Shown one piece after another: positions 52,773 to 62,376 of a stretch of 64,000 nt of DNA. How positions within the stretch are numbered: position 1 is the stretch's first letter; each line of letters opens with the position of its first letter. The stretch is taken from assembly GCA_947487205.1 (NCBI GenBank), contig CANKVU010000007.1, positions 102,019-166,018 of the forward strand. Reading direction: 5' to 3'. The notes below the pieces were generated by a model. It was not told the origin of the DNA. It ran no database searches and saw only the letters and a program-made list of their open reading frames with translations. The position numbers and the translations under genes were made by a program. The stretch comes from an uncultured Paracoccaceae bacterium. GTDB taxonomy: Bacteria; Pseudomonadota; Alphaproteobacteria; Rhodobacterales; Rhodobacteraceae.

Positions 52773-53633
52773 TCAGCCGCGCCGGTCGAGGGCGGCCGCG
52801 ATAAGTTCGTGGAAATCGGCTGGGCGACGCACTTCCGCCACCTCGTCGGCCGAGATCGTGACGCCGTGTCGCGCCATGCCGCGATAGCGCGGCGTGCGAT
52901 GCGCGAGTGCCCGGGCGTAGGTCCATCGCACGAAGGCGTCGGGATCGACCGCGTCGGGGGCCGCGTCCGTCTGGCGCAGATACGCATCCCACGCCGATCG
53001 GAGGAATGCGGGCTGGTAGTACATCGGCTTCGGCGCCCGGTCGAACCGGCGGACGAGCTCTTCGGTATGGGCCTCTGAGCCTTCGATCCATACGAGCAGG
53101 AGGTGGTCGGACAGGAGGCCCAGCAGCGGGTCGTCCGGATCCTCGGGGTTGACCACCTCGCAGATCGATCCAGAGGTGTCGCAGACGAAGTTCGTATATC
53201 CGTAGATCTCCTCCGCGCGGTCGATGAAGCGCACGGTGTCGCGCATGGCCAGGATCTCCGCCTCGCGGTGCAATTCCTGTCGGCGCATGTACTCGCGGAA
53301 ATCAAGCCCGCCGCGATTGGGGTCGCCGGGCTTGCCCAGATAGGTCGAGAGCGGGGCGAGATTGTCGAAGGTGATGTTTGATCCGACATAGATGGAATCG
53401 CTCATCAGCAATTCGCGCAGCAGCGGCACCTTCATGGCTTCGCGCTTGAAGTTGTCGGCGATGTGTTCACCCATGTACCGCGTACCGATGCGGTAATCGA
53501 CGGAGTAGTGGAACCATCCCCCGGCCTCGCGGAGCATCGAGGACAAGTAGGTCTTCCCGAGCCCGGACATGCCGAAGAGCATTACGCGCTTCGATCGCGC
53601 GCCCCGCCATGATTCTGGGCCGTCGTAGATCAT
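52773..53633 (-). CDS. Conserved P-loop ATPase/kinase-like protein of unknown function
   Basis: A 286-residue protein. Walker A is [17 protein letters not shown] near residues 18-34, and a possible Walker-B-like strand is [15 protein letters not shown]. It has no signal or membrane segments. A conserved central region ([47 protein letters not shown]) and a C-terminal [26 protein letters not shown] define it. It probably belongs to a Rhodobacterales-wide ATPase family with no assigned role. A small-molecule kinase or chaperone-type ATPase are both possible. It is 76 bases upstream of metA on the same strand. Confidence 0.75.
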   Translation of the reverse strand: MIYDGPESWRGARSKRVMLFGMSGLGKTYLSSMLREAGGWFHYSVDYRIGTRYMGEHIADNFKREAMKVPLLRELLMSDSIYVGSNITFDNLAPLSTYLGKPGDPNRGGLDFREYMRRQELHREAEILAMRDTVRFIDRAEEIYGYTNFVCDTSGSICEVVNPEDPDDPLLGLLSDHLLLVWIEGSEAHTEELVRRFDRAPKPMYYQPAFLRSAWDAYLRQTDAAPDAVDPDAFVRWTYARALAHRTPRYRGMARHGVTISADEVAEVRRPADFHELIAAALDRRG

Positions 53634-53676
53634 GGGGAGGTCCTAGCGCGCCGTCGGGTCAGGCGACAGGGGCAGC

Positions 53677-53703
53677 CGGCCCCGCGACCGATCCGCGGGG
53701 CCG
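53677..53703 (-). terminator. Hairpin after the FadL-like gene
   Basis: CGGCCCCGCG (53677-53686) pairs perfectly with CGCGGGGCCG (53694-53703) around a 7-base loop, 5 bases after the minus-strand stop codon of the porin gene. There is no T-run, so it may be a Rho-aided or message-stabilising structure between the porin and ATPase genes. Confidence 0.6.
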
Positions 53704-53708
53704 AATTG

Positions 53709-54884
53709 TCAGAAGCGGTAGCCGACCTGCACTCCGAAACCGATCGTGTGGTTATCGTCGAATTCCGCGTGGGCCACGTCCGGGGTGCCGGTCTCGGGCT
53801 GCGCGTCGCCCAGCCAGACATAGCGCAGACCGCCGGCGATCGTGACGCGGTCGTTGACGGCATAGCTCGCTCCCAGCCCAAGCGAGGTCTGCCCGTTCGT
53901 GGGCGCGAGCGGCGAGACGAGATCGTCGTCCTCTTCCCGTTCCCAGCCGACGGAGACGATGCCGGAGAGGCGGTCGGTCAGCCGGCGGCCGACGCCCAGG
54001 GTGATCGCGTAATTGTCCTCGATCTCGGTCAGGCTCGTTCCTTCGGATTCCGGTTGATCGACCGCGTCGTAGAAGGCGGGCGCCGTGATCACATCGCCGT
54101 ACCAGGCGTACCGGATCTGCCCGAAGAGCAGCGTGCGCTCGTCGAGCCCGGTCTGGAAGTCGAGGTTCACCGCGTCCGGCGTGTCGATCGTGGTGGTCGA
54201 GTCCGTCGTGAACGGATTGATCGGAAGGCCGAGAAGCACGGCGGGGATCTCGCCGACGCCGAGACCGTTCAGGGTCTCGGTCGTGTCCAGCTCATGCTCG
54301 GTCCCGGCGAAATAGGTCAGTGCGATCCTGAGCGCGATTTCGGGGCGTTCGTAGGCCACGCCGGCGACGAAGCTGACATCGCCGTCTTCGTCGAAGGACA
54401 CCGCATAGCCGTCAAGCCCTCCGTAGGCCAGTCCGGACAGCCGCACATCGGCCTCCAGGTGGGTATAGCGAAGCCCGCCATGCACGGAGAAGTTGTCGGT
54501 GATTTCGTACCGGCCCAACGCCATCAGCTCTCTGCTGTCGACATCCGCCAGCGTGTCGCCAAAGAGCGGAGACCCGTCCAAGGGGTAGTAGATGTCGACG
54601 CCGTAGGGTTCACCCGCGATGAAGGCGAGCGAGAGCTTGTCGGTCAGTTGATATTTCACCCCGGCGCCGATCTGGCTGACGGCGTTGGCGACTTCGCCCG
54701 TGCCGGATCCCAGGATGTCCGTCCCTTCCACATCCGGAAATGCCCGGCCGAAACTCAACTCGAAGTAGTTTCCGTCCTCGAAGAGCACGTCTACGGACTG
54801 GCCCGACCGGTCCAGGCCAAGGGCCAGCGCCGAGGCCGGCACGAGAGACAGGACCGCAACGCCCGCGAAGTGTCTGGTCCGCAT
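53709..54884 (-). CDS. OmpP1/FadL/TodX-type outer-membrane transport protein
   Basis: A 391-residue protein with an N-terminal signal (MRTRHFAGVAVLSLVPASALALGLDRSG) and an alternating, beta-strand-rich mature region (GLRYTHLEADVRLSGLAYGGLDGYAVSF, GQIRYAWYGDV, LSGIVSVGWEREED). It ends in aromatic Phe (FGVQVGYRF), as expected for a beta-barrel recognised by the Bam complex. FadL proteins let hydrophobic substrates such as long-chain fatty acids enter. The ATG at 54884 is preceded by GGAGG at 5 bases, better than the upstream GTG at 54896. It lies downstream of the DMT exporter gene on the same strand. Confidence 0.88.
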   Translation of the reverse strand: MRTRHFAGVAVLSLVPASALALGLDRSGQSVDVLFEDGNYFELSFGRAFPDVEGTDILGSGTGEVANAVSQIGAGVKYQLTDKLSLAFIAGEPYGVDIYYPLDGSPLFGDTLADVDSRELMALGRYEITDNFSVHGGLRYTHLEADVRLSGLAYGGLDGYAVSFDEDGDVSFVAGVAYERPEIALRIALTYFAGTEHELDTTETLNGLGVGEIPAVLLGLPINPFTTDSTTTIDTPDAVNLDFQTGLDERTLLFGQIRYAWYGDVITAPAFYDAVDQPESEGTSLTEIEDNYAITLGVGRRLTDRLSGIVSVGWEREEDDDLVSPLAPTNGQTSLGLGASYAVNDRVTIAGGLRYVWLGDAQPETGTPDVAHAEFDDNHTIGFGVQVGYRF

Positions 54885-54990
54885 TATGTCCTCCACTGAC
54901 CATGAACTCCGTCCAGCAGATGCCGGATTGCGCCGTCCCCGAATACGGGGGTGCCGCGTCCGGCGGTTTTTTGCCGAACCGGCGTCGCGT

Positions 54991-55887
54991 TTATGTAACA
55001 GGTCGGCGCCGCCTGAGGTTGAGCCAGTTCCCGACGAAGATCACCGCCGCGCCAAGGAACGTCCACGGATCGAGAGGCTCGGCATAAAGGGCCATCCCGA
55101 CGAGCGCGATGGCGGGCAGGCGGAGGAAGTCCATCGGCATCACGAGGCTCGCGGGGGCGAGCGAGAGCGCCGTGGTCAGACAGAAATGCGCCGACAGTCC
55201 CGCCACGCCGATGATGCAGAGCCAGGGCCAGATCGCCATGGATGGCCAGGCCATCTCTCCGTCGGCCGCGGCAAGGGCCAGTCCCATCGCTGCCTGCATC
55301 ACCGCCAGCCAGAAGAGGATCGACGTGATGCTGTCCGTTCTCGTCAATCGGCGGGTGAAAAGCGCCGATCCCGCGAAGCCGATGGCCGCCAGCGCGGCGG
55401 CGATCTGCCCCGGTCCGATCGCCGCCGTGCCCGGGCGGGAAACGATTAGGATTCCCGCGAAGCCGATCAGGACCGCCACCAATCCGCGGGCGCTCAGCCG
55501 CTCGTTCAGGATCAGCGGCGCACCGAGCGCGACCCAGATCGGCGAGGAGAACTCCAGCGCGAAGACCTGGGCCAGCGGGATCGTCGCGATGGCGAAGAAC
55601 CACAGGTTCTGACCGGTGAAATGGAAAACGTTGCGGATAAGGTGCAGCCCGATCCGGTGGGTGCGGGCCTGATGAAGCGTTCCCGCGGCACCGGCTGCGG
55701 CAAGCACGATTCCGACCCCGATGAGCGATCGGTAGGCCATCAATTCGAACGTATCGAGCTCGATCGAGACCTCGCGCCCCGCGACGGCCATCGCCGAGAA
55801 CGACGCGATGGCGCCGGTCATCCAGAGCGCGGCCCGGCGCAGTCCGGCGCCCTCGGCGTCACCGGACGGGGCAGGATGCCGGCTCAT
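54991..55887 (-). CDS. DMT family transporter (EamA domain)
   Basis: A 298-residue protein with ten predicted helices in two EamA halves: IASFSAMAVAGREVSIELDTFELMAYRSLIGVGIVLAAAGAAG opens the first, and AALAAIGFAGSALFTRRLTR opens the second. The ending WTFLGAAVIFVGNWLNLRRRRP is a family hallmark. EamA proteins export or import metabolites such as amino acids or S-adenosylmethionine; the substrate is not deducible. It lies downstream of guaA on the same strand with a 67-base gap. Confidence 0.9.
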   Translation of the reverse strand: MSRHPAPSGDAEGAGLRRAALWMTGAIASFSAMAVAGREVSIELDTFELMAYRSLIGVGIVLAAAGAAGTLHQARTHRIGLHLIRNVFHFTGQNLWFFAIATIPLAQVFALEFSSPIWVALGAPLILNERLSARGLVAVLIGFAGILIVSRPGTAAIGPGQIAAALAAIGFAGSALFTRRLTRTDSITSILFWLAVMQAAMGLALAAADGEMAWPSMAIWPWLCIIGVAGLSAHFCLTTALSLAPASLVMPMDFLRLPAIALVGMALYAEPLDPWTFLGAAVIFVGNWLNLRRRRPVT

Positions 55888-55954
55888 GCCCGCGACGATG
55901 CCCCGCCCGGCCCGGACCCGCTCGAATCCCGCCGCCGGGAGCGCGGCCCCCGCG

Positions 55955-57541
55955 TCATTCCCATTCGATCGTTCCCGGCGGCTTGGAGGTGATGTCGTAT
56001 GTCACGCGGTTGATCCCGCGCACGTTGTTGATGATCCTCGTCGCCGTCTCGCCTAGGAAATCGTGCTCGAACGGGTAGTAGTCGGCCGTCATGCCGTCCA
56101 CGCTCGTCACCGCCCGCAGCGCGCAGGCGTATTCATAGGTGCGCCCGTCGCCCATCACACCCACCGTACGCACCGGCAGGATCGCGACGAAGGCCTGCCA
56201 GATCGCGTCATAAAGACCATGGCGGCGGATCTGGTCGATGAAGATCGCGTCGGCCTCCCGCAGGGTGGCAAGCTTGTCGCGGGTGATCTCTCCGGGGCAG
56301 CGGATCGCGAGGCCGGGCCCGGGGAAGGGGTGACGGCCGATGAAGCGGTCGGGCAGGCCGAGTTCGCGCCCGAGCGCCCGCACCTCGTCCTTGAACAATT
56401 CGCGCAAGGGTTCGACCAGCGTCATGCCCATCTTCTCGGGCAGGCCGCCGACGTTGTGATGGCTCTTGATCGTGACCGAGGGCCCGCCGGCGAAGCTGAC
56501 CGATTCGATCACGTCCGGATAGAGCGTCCCCTGGGCCAGGAACTCCGCCCCGCCGATCTCCTTCGCGTGCTTCTCGAACACCTCGATGAACAGCTTGCCG
56601 ATGATCTTGCGCTTCTGCTCGGGGTCGGAGACCCCGTCGAGGGCGGTCAGGAAAAGGTCGGATTCGTCGGCGTGGACCACGGGAAGGTTCATGTGGTCGC
56701 GGAACATGCCCACGACCTCCTCGGCCTCGTTCTTGCGCAGCAGCCCATGATCGACAAAGACGCAGGTCAGCTGGTCGCCCACCGCCTCGTGCAGAAGGAC
56801 CGCCGCCACGGAGCTGTCGACGCCGCCCGACAGGGCGCAGATCACCCGGCCGTCGCCCACCTGCTCGCGGATCGCCTGGACAGCCTGGTCGCGATAGGCC
56901 CCCATCGTCCAGTCGCCGTCGAACCCCGCCAGCGCGCAGAAATTGGAGAAGAACGCCGGCCCCCCCGGCGTGTGGTGCACCTCGGGGTGGAACTGGACGG
57001 CGAAGAACCGCCGTCCGGGATCGGCCGTGACCGCGAAGGGGGCCCCCGGCGAGGTCGCGAAGGGGCGAAATCCCGGCGCCAGTTTCGAGACGTGGTCGCC
57101 GTGGCTCATCCAGACCTGTTCGCGGTGGCCCTGGAACCAGCCCTTCATCAGCTCCAGACGCTCCTCCGTCGGCTCGATCCAGGCGCGGCCGAACTCGGCC
57201 GACCCGGGCGTGCGTACGACCTCGCCGCCCAGCATCTGCATCATCACCTGCTGGCCGTAGCAGATTCCCAGGACCGGCACGCCCAGTTCGAAGACCTTCA
57301 TCGGCGGGCGCGGACTGCCGGCATCGGGCACACTCGCCGGTCCGCCCGACAGGATCACCGCCCGGGGAGCGAAATCATCGAGGAACGCGTCGTCGACGGC
57401 GTTGAAGGGGTGGATCTCGCAATAGACCCCGATCTCGCGCAGGCGTCGCGCGATGAGCTGGGTGACCTGGCTGCCGAAATCCACGATCAGCAGCTTCTGG
57501 TGGGCGTCCCGATGGCCGGGCAGGAGGGGGGCATCTCTCAT
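55955..57541 (-). CDS. guaA: GMP synthase (glutamine-hydrolysing)
   Basis: A 528-residue protein. The class I glutamine amidotransferase domain has [30 protein letters not shown] at the start, nucleophile Cys in [18 protein letters not shown], and the catalytic His-x-Glu in [11 protein letters not shown]. The ATP-pyrophosphatase domain has the P-loop [17 protein letters not shown]. The C-terminal dimerisation region ends [17 protein letters not shown]. It converts XMP to GMP. The ATG at 57541 was taken over an in-frame ATG 12 codons further upstream, whose added residues lack family similarity. Confidence 0.97.
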   Translation of the reverse strand: MRDAPLLPGHRDAHQKLLIVDFGSQVTQLIARRLREIGVYCEIHPFNAVDDAFLDDFAPRAVILSGGPASVPDAGSPRPPMKVFELGVPVLGICYGQQVMMQMLGGEVVRTPGSAEFGRAWIEPTEERLELMKGWFQGHREQVWMSHGDHVSKLAPGFRPFATSPGAPFAVTADPGRRFFAVQFHPEVHHTPGGPAFFSNFCALAGFDGDWTMGAYRDQAVQAIREQVGDGRVICALSGGVDSSVAAVLLHEAVGDQLTCVFVDHGLLRKNEAEEVVGMFRDHMNLPVVHADESDLFLTALDGVSDPEQKRKIIGKLFIEVFEKHAKEIGGAEFLAQGTLYPDVIESVSFAGGPSVTIKSHHNVGGLPEKMGMTLVEPLRELFKDEVRALGRELGLPDRFIGRHPFPGPGLAIRCPGEITRDKLATLREADAIFIDQIRRHGLYDAIWQAFVAILPVRTVGVMGDGRTYEYACALRAVTSVDGMTADYYPFEHDFLGETATRIINNVRGINRVTYDITSKPPGTIEWE

Positions 57542-57687
57542 GCCCGGGCCGATAGCGCCACGGCGGTCGCGGCGCAAGGCGCGCCCTTCGGGCGGGATGT
57601 CGGTTTTCCCCCCAAAGCGGCGCTAATCGACGACGCAGGCGGCGTCGATCTCCCTTATGTCGGTGGCGAGAAAGAGGGAGTGGACCG

Positions 57688-59235
57688 ATGAGCGACACGG
57701 CGACCCGGCGGCGGAGCAGGGGTACGGGCGGCGGCGCGGCCAGGCGGGCCGAACGCAGCGCGGTCCGCATCGAGGCGGCGCGCTTCATCGAGCGCAACAT
57801 CCCGAACTTCGAGCTTCTGAACGACGAGGCCCTGGAGATCATCGAGAACAATGCCGAGACGGTGCTGGAAGAAATCGGCGTCGTCTTTCCCGACAATCCG
57901 GGCGCGCTGGAGCGCTGGCGCGCGGCGGGGGCGAGCATCGAGGGTGAGCGGGTGCGGATCCCCAAGGGGCTGGCGCGGTCGCTTTGCCGGACCGCGCCCG
58001 CGACCTTCACCCAGCATGCCCGCAATCCGGAGCGTTCGGTGGAGATCGGCGGCCGCAACCTCGTACTGGCGCCGGTCTATGGCCCGCCCTTCGTGCGCGA
58101 TCGGGTGGCCGGGCGCCGCTATGCGACGATCGAGGATTTCCGCACCTTCGTGAAACTCGGCTACATGTCGAAGTGGGTGCATCATTCGGGCGGAACGCTG
58201 TGCGAACCGACCGACATCGCGGTGAACAGGCGCCATTTGGAGATGCTGCGGGCGCATATCACCCTGTCCGACAAGCCCTTCATGGGGGGCGTCACCGAAC
58301 CCTCGCGCGCCGCCGATTCCGTCGATATGTGCCGCATCCTCTTCGGCGAGGATTTCGTTGACCAAAACACGGTCCTCACCTCGCTCATCAACGTCAATTC
58401 GCCCCTGACCTTCGATGCGACGATGATGGGCGCGCTCGAGGTCTATGCGGCGGCGAACCAGGCGTGCATCGTCTCGCCCTTCGTGGTCGGCGGCGCAATG
58501 GCGCCGGTGACGATCGCGGGCACGCTGACCCAGGTCCTGGCCGAGGTGATGACGGGCGTGGCCTACTCTCAGCTGGTGCGGCCGGGCGCGCCGGTCATCG
58601 GCGGGGCCTTCGTCACATCCATCGACATGAATTCGGGCGCGCCCACCTTCGGCACGCCGGAGGCGTCGCAGATCACCTATGGGGCGGGGCAGCTGATGCG
58701 CCGGCTCGGGCTGCCGTTCCGCTCCGCCGGGGGGTTCACCGGGGCCAAGCTGCCGGACGCGCAAGCGGGCTACGAGAGTGCGAACAGCCTTCAGATGGGC
58801 CTTCTGTCGGGCGTGAACTTCATGCTCCATGCCTGCGGCTGGCTGGAGGGGGGGCTGGTCGCCTCGTTCGAGAAGTTCGTCATGGATGCCGATCAGCTCG
58901 GCGGGCTTCACCAGCTCGCCAACGGGGTGGACATGTCGCAGACCGGGCAGGCGATGGACGCCCTGCGGGAGGTCGGGCCCGGGGGCCATTTCCTCGGCTG
59001 CAACCACACCCAGGAGAATTTCAAGACCGCGTTCTGGCGCAGCCAGCTGCTCGATTACAAACCATACGAGACATGGTCCGAAGAGGGCGGCCGCGATACC
59101 GCCGCCCTCGCCGAGGCGCGGGTCGAAAAGCTTCTCGGCGATTACCAGCAGCCGCACCTGGACCCCGAGACGGCCGGCCGGCTGGACGAGTACATCGACC
59201 GACGGACCGCCGAGATCGGCAACACGCTCAACTGA
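57688..59235 (+). CDS. Trimethylamine methyltransferase family protein (MttB-like, non-pyrrolysine)
   Basis: A 515-residue TIM-barrel methyltransferase of the MttB superfamily. It has RRAERSAVRIEAARFIERNIPNFELLNDEALEIIENNAETVLEEIGVVF, HHSGGTLCEPTDIAV and TSLINVNSPLTFDATMMGALEVYAAANQACIVSPFVVGGAMAPVTIAGTL, matching the common core. There is no internal TAG, so it belongs to the pyrrolysine-free MtgB-type group that demethylates glycine betaine or another quaternary amine with a corrinoid protein. No corrinoid protein or methyltransferase partner lies nearby. It is divergent from guaA across 146 bases. Confidence 0.9.
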   Translation: MSDTATRRRSRGTGGGAARRAERSAVRIEAARFIERNIPNFELLNDEALEIIENNAETVLEEIGVVFPDNPGALERWRAAGASIEGERVRIPKGLARSLCRTAPATFTQHARNPERSVEIGGRNLVLAPVYGPPFVRDRVAGRRYATIEDFRTFVKLGYMSKWVHHSGGTLCEPTDIAVNRRHLEMLRAHITLSDKPFMGGVTEPSRAADSVDMCRILFGEDFVDQNTVLTSLINVNSPLTFDATMMGALEVYAAANQACIVSPFVVGGAMAPVTIAGTLTQVLAEVMTGVAYSQLVRPGAPVIGGAFVTSIDMNSGAPTFGTPEASQITYGAGQLMRRLGLPFRSAGGFTGAKLPDAQAGYESANSLQMGLLSGVNFMLHACGWLEGGLVASFEKFVMDADQLGGLHQLANGVDMSQTGQAMDALREVGPGGHFLGCNHTQENFKTAFWRSQLLDYKPYETWSEEGGRDTAALAEARVEKLLGDYQQPHLDPETAGRLDEYIDRRTAEIGNTLN

Positions 59236-59521
59236 GGACGCGCGTGTCCACATAGAGCCGCGTCTCGGCAACGAGGGCGGTCAGCAACTCCACGTGGTCG
59301 GCGATGGAGTAGGTCGCCTCGCATCCCTGACGGGCGCGCTCGCACGCCGCCTCTCGCGCGACCAGCACGTCGATGCAACCGCGCCCCGGCGCGGGAAGGT
59401 CACCGCCGAACAGGCGCGGCAGGACCGCCTCCCGGTCGTATCCGCTCAATCCGAATCGGGCCGCGCTCATCAGGAGTCGCGGGCGGTAGAGCGTGGCGAG
59501 CGGGGAATCGAGCAGCGTCAT
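59228..59521 (-). CDS. DUF6477 family protein
   Basis: A 97-residue, mostly helical protein: LLDSPLATLYRPRLLMSAARFGLSGYDREAVLPRLFG, then ACERARQGCEATYSIADHVELLTALVAETRLYVD. The RPRLLM-AARFG and YS-A-HVELL-AL blocks match the small Rhodobacterales DUF6477 family. There is no signal or membrane helix. Function is unknown; in this order it usually sits beside DUF6456. It overlaps the end of the MttB-like gene by 8 bases on the opposite strand. Confidence 0.78.
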   Translation of the reverse strand: MTLLDSPLATLYRPRLLMSAARFGLSGYDREAVLPRLFGGDLPAPGRGCIDVLVAREAACERARQGCEATYSIADHVELLTALVAETRLYVDTRVLS

Positions 59522-59656
59522 GGGGTACTCCGTCTGGTGCTTCAGGCGGAATTTGCACGCTATGGTTGTTCCGTTGCGCGACGAGCCATGTTGGCGAACG
59601 CTGATCGGTCAATGCTTTAAGAAGACTTCTGGAAATCTGGGCCGGTGATGAGGTCG

Positions 59657-59671
59657 TTAACAATCCGCTAA
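59657..59671 (+). promoter_or_regulatory. CtrA-like binding site
   Basis: TTAA (59657-59660), seven bases, then CTAA (59668-59671) match the CtrA consensus TTAA-N7-TTAA with one mismatch. It lies 71 bases upstream of the DUF6456 ATG. CtrA is the cell-cycle and motility regulator of this class; the match is suggestive only. Confidence 0.45.
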
Positions 59672-59673
59672 CA

Positions 59674-59694
59674 TAAACAACTAAAAGTTGTTTA
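59674..59694. repeat. Perfect inverted repeat upstream of the DUF6456 gene
   Basis: TAAACAACT (59674-59682) and AGTTGTTTA (59686-59694) are exact inverted complements around AAA. Being AT-rich and 47 bases before the ATG, it could be an operator for a dimeric regulator, possibly the encoded HTH protein itself. Confidence 0.65.
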
Positions 59695-59741
59695 AAGACG
59701 GTGGAAAAATTCGACCCGCATGCAAAAGAGAGGAAGTCGGA

Positions 59742-60785
59742 ATGGCCGCTTTGCCACGTGACGAATTACCGGGCTGGGTTCCCGACAATGTGGAAACCTA
59801 TCTGGCGCACGTCATGCAAGGTCGGTCGATCCGGTCCTTGGCCCGGGACGCGGGGTGTCATGCCTCGACCGTGCTGCGCCAGGTCCGGCGGTTCGAATTG
59901 CGCCGCGACGACCCTCTCGTCGACCATGCGCTGCACCGTCTCGAACGGCAGCGCACCGGGGCAGCGACCCCGGTAAAGCGCGAGGATCTGGACAGCATGA
60001 CATTGACCGCAAAGAAACCGGCGCCGCCATTGTGCACCGAACGACTGGAATCGGAGGCGCGGCGCATCCTGCGTCGCCTGGCCGAGCCCGGCGCCTGCCT
60101 TGCGGTGGCCGACGGGATGGAGAAGGCCGTGGTCGTGCGGGAGGCCAAGGACGGCCAGACCATCCGTACCGGCACGCTCGACCGCGAGATCGCCGAGGCC
60201 ATGGCGCTGCGCGACTGGATCGCCGTGAGCGCCGCCGGGAGGGTGGCGCGTTACCGGATCACCGGCGCCGGCCGGGCGGCCCTGAGGGAGATCCTGTCGC
60301 GCGACGCGGCCGTCAGTACCGTGGCGACGGAGGACGCCGAGCCGGATCATCGCGCCCGATACGGCGTCGCAGAGACGCCGATCCTCGTGCTGGCGCGGCG
60401 GCGCGACAAGGATGGGACGGCATTCCTGACGCCCGAGATGCTGCGCGCGGGAGAGAGGTTGCGCGAGGAGTACGAGATCGCGGTCATGGGCGGGGAACCC
60501 GAAGGGGGTTGGGACGCGCTTCTGACCCGGGAGCCCGAGGGCGATCCGTGCGCTCGGGGCGCAGCCGGAGCCGCGGCGCGGCTATCCATGGCGTTGGCGG
60601 AACTGGGGCCCGGCCTCGGCGACGTCACGCTGCGGGTCTGCTGCCGGCTGGAAGGGCTCGAAACTGTCGAGAAGCAAATGGGCTGGGCGGCGCGGTCGGG
60701 GAAAATCGTGCTCCGGATCGCCCTGCAGCGGCTGGCGCGGCATTTCGCGGATCGCGAAGGCGCGGGCGGCGGATTGATCGGTTGA
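59742..60785 (+). CDS. DUF6456 domain-containing HTH protein
   Basis: A 347-residue protein. The N-terminal region WVPDNVETYLAHVMQGRSIRSLARDAGCHASTVLRQVRRFELRRDDPLVDHAL contains a helix-turn-helix of the Hin/replication-repressor type. The middle part (SEARRILRRLAEPGACLAVADGMEKAVVVR) looks like a second winged-helix fold. The C-terminal DUF6456 includes TPEMLRAGERLREEYEIAVMGG and CCRLEGLETVEKQMGWAARSGKIVLRIALQRLARHF. It is probably a DNA-binding regulator of Rhodobacterales with unknown targets. The ATG at 59742 has a GAGGAAG site and the longer frame lacks one. Confidence 0.85.
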   Translation: MAALPRDELPGWVPDNVETYLAHVMQGRSIRSLARDAGCHASTVLRQVRRFELRRDDPLVDHALHRLERQRTGAATPVKREDLDSMTLTAKKPAPPLCTERLESEARRILRRLAEPGACLAVADGMEKAVVVREAKDGQTIRTGTLDREIAEAMALRDWIAVSAAGRVARYRITGAGRAALREILSRDAAVSTVATEDAEPDHRARYGVAETPILVLARRRDKDGTAFLTPEMLRAGERLREEYEIAVMGGEPEGGWDALLTREPEGDPCARGAAGAAARLSMALAELGPGLGDVTLRVCCRLEGLETVEKQMGWAARSGKIVLRIALQRLARHFADREGAGGGLIG

Positions 60786-60800
60786 GTACCTGTCAGCACA

Positions 60801-60825
60801 GCGGCCGGCCCGAGGGGCCGGCCGC
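60801..60825. terminator. Bidirectional hairpin between DUF6456 and katA
   Basis: GCGGCCGGCCC (60801-60811) and GGGCCGGCCGC (60815-60825) form a perfect 11-bp stem with a GAG loop between the convergent genes. There is no T-run, but the stem strength and position suit two-way transcription blocking. Confidence 0.65.
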
Positions 60826-60848
60826 ATCGCGACGCGCGTGGTTCGCCG

Positions 60849-62357
60849 TCACTCGGCGTCTTCGGTCGCCGTCTCTTCGGTGATGGGGACCGCGTTCACG
60901 TCGGTGTCGAGCTCCGCGTTTGCACGGCGAACACCGGCGGCATAATCGGGATGAACACGTTCGAGAACCGCATACCAGCGCTCCTTGACGGCATCGCTGC
61001 AGGGACCCATCGCCGCGGCGTAATTAGCAAAGAGACGCTCCTTCTGCTCGTCCGAGAACATCTCGAAGAGCTTTCGGGGCTGGACGTAATCGGCGTCCGC
61101 GTCCTCGACCACGTAGCGATCCGCATCGCCGTCGATCTTCATCGGCGGCTCCTTCACCGACCAGTCGGCGACCGGCCCGCCGTACTGGTTGGGCTCGTAA
61201 TACGCATCGGGATTGCCGAAATCGTTCGTGAAAAAGCGCATGGAACCATCCTTGTGATAATGGTTCACGTTGGCTGTCGACTTCGCGGCGTTCGCGGGCA
61301 GCATCTCGTAATGCGTGCCGAGCCGGTAGCGGTGTGCGTCGGCATAGGAGAACACCCGCGCCTGCAGCATCTTGTCGGGGCTGAAGCCGATGCCGGGAAC
61401 AACGTTCGACGGCGAATAGGCCGCGTTTTCCACCATCTGGAAATAGTTTTCCGGATTGCGGTTCATGGTCAGCTCGCCGACCTCGATCAGCGGGAAATCA
61501 CCATGCGGCCAGACCTTCGTCAGGTCGAACGGATTGAAGTCCTGCTTCGTCGCGTCCTCCTCGGGCATGACCTGGATGTACATCGTCCATTTCGGGAAGC
61601 GGCCCTCCTCGATCGCGTTGTACAGCTCCTCCTGGTAGCTCTCGCGCGTCGAGCCGATGATCTTCTCGGCCTCGGAATTGGTATGGTGCTTGTGGCCCTG
61701 CTGGGTCTTGAAGTGGAACTTCACCCAGAACCGCTCGCCCTGCGCGTTCCACATCGAGAAGGTGTGAGAGCCGTACCCGTTCATGTGCATCGGGCTTACG
61801 GGCAGGCCACGATCCGACATCAGGATGGTGACCTGATGCACCGATTCCGGCTGCGCCGACCAGAAATCGAACATCGCTTCGGGCGAGCGCAGGTTCGTCT
61901 TGGGGTGCCGCTTCTGGGTGCGGATGAAGTCGGGGAACTTGAAGGCGTCGCGGACGAAGAAGATGGGCGTGTTGTTGCCCACCATGTCCCAGTTGCCTTC
62001 CTCGGTGTAGAACTTGAGGGAGAAGCCACGCACGTCGCGTTCGGCATCCGCCGCACCCTGCTCTCCGGCCACGGTCGACCAGCGGGCCAGCACCTCGGTC
62101 GTCTTGCCGACCTCGGAGAAGAGCTTAGCGCAAGAATAGCGGCTGATATCCTGGGTGACGGTAAACTCGCCCAGGGCGCCCCAGCCCTTGGCATGGACGA
62201 CGCGTTCGGGGATGCGCTCGCGGTTCTGGTGCGCCAGCTTCTCGATCAGCTGGTAATCCTGCAGAAGGATCGGGCCGCGCGGCCCGGCCGTCTGGGAAAA
62301 CTGGTTCGAGGAGACCGGCGCGCCGGCGGTGGTCGTCAGACGAGGCTTATCGGACAT
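60849..62357 (-). CDS. katA: Heme catalase, clade 3 small-subunit type
   Basis: A 502-residue monofunctional catalase. The distal His is H55 ([12 protein letters not shown]), the distal Asn is N128 ([12 protein letters not shown]), and the proximal Tyr lies in [14 protein letters not shown]. The ATG at 62357 was chosen because the protein then starts [15 protein letters not shown], the standard start, with a GGGA site. An upstream in-frame ATG at 62399 would put a palindromic operator (62377-62391) inside the coding region. It removes hydrogen peroxide in the cytoplasm. It is divergent from a sensor kinase. Confidence 0.96.
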   Translation of the reverse strand: MSDKPRLTTTAGAPVSSNQFSQTAGPRGPILLQDYQLIEKLAHQNRERIPERVVHAKGWGALGEFTVTQDISRYSCAKLFSEVGKTTEVLARWSTVAGEQGAADAERDVRGFSLKFYTEEGNWDMVGNNTPIFFVRDAFKFPDFIRTQKRHPKTNLRSPEAMFDFWSAQPESVHQVTILMSDRGLPVSPMHMNGYGSHTFSMWNAQGERFWVKFHFKTQQGHKHHTNSEAEKIIGSTRESYQEELYNAIEEGRFPKWTMYIQVMPEEDATKQDFNPFDLTKVWPHGDFPLIEVGELTMNRNPENYFQMVENAAYSPSNVVPGIGFSPDKMLQARVFSYADAHRYRLGTHYEMLPANAAKSTANVNHYHKDGSMRFFTNDFGNPDAYYEPNQYGGPVADWSVKEPPMKIDGDADRYVVEDADADYVQPRKLFEMFSDEQKERLFANYAAAMGPCSDAVKERWYAVLERVHPDYAAGVRRANAELDTDVNAVPITEETATEDAE

Positions 62358-62376
62358 GAGGGCGTCCCTTTCAGTA

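Larger units (their letters stand above)
59522..59741. other. Divergent regulatory region between DUF6477 and DUF6456 genes
   Basis: AT-richer than surrounding genes. It contains an AGAAG-A-CTTCT repeat (59620-59630), a CtrA-like TTAA-N7-CTAA site (59657-59671) and a 9-bp-arm inverted repeat (59674-59694). These could drive both divergent genes. Confidence 0.6.

Noticed and set aside
54885..54990. A terminator or small RNA between the DMT transporter and FadL-like genes
   Set aside because: There is a T6 run and a short CCCCG/CGGGG pairing, but no stem in the right order with the T-run, so no feature is claimed.
57542..57687. A purine riboswitch in front of guaA
   Set aside because: The leader shows no conserved purine-aptamer loops and is too short and GC-rich.
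56063..57691. A 542-codon plus-strand open frame opposite guaA
   Set aside because: Shadow of guaA; composition is not protein-like and it has no recognisable motif.
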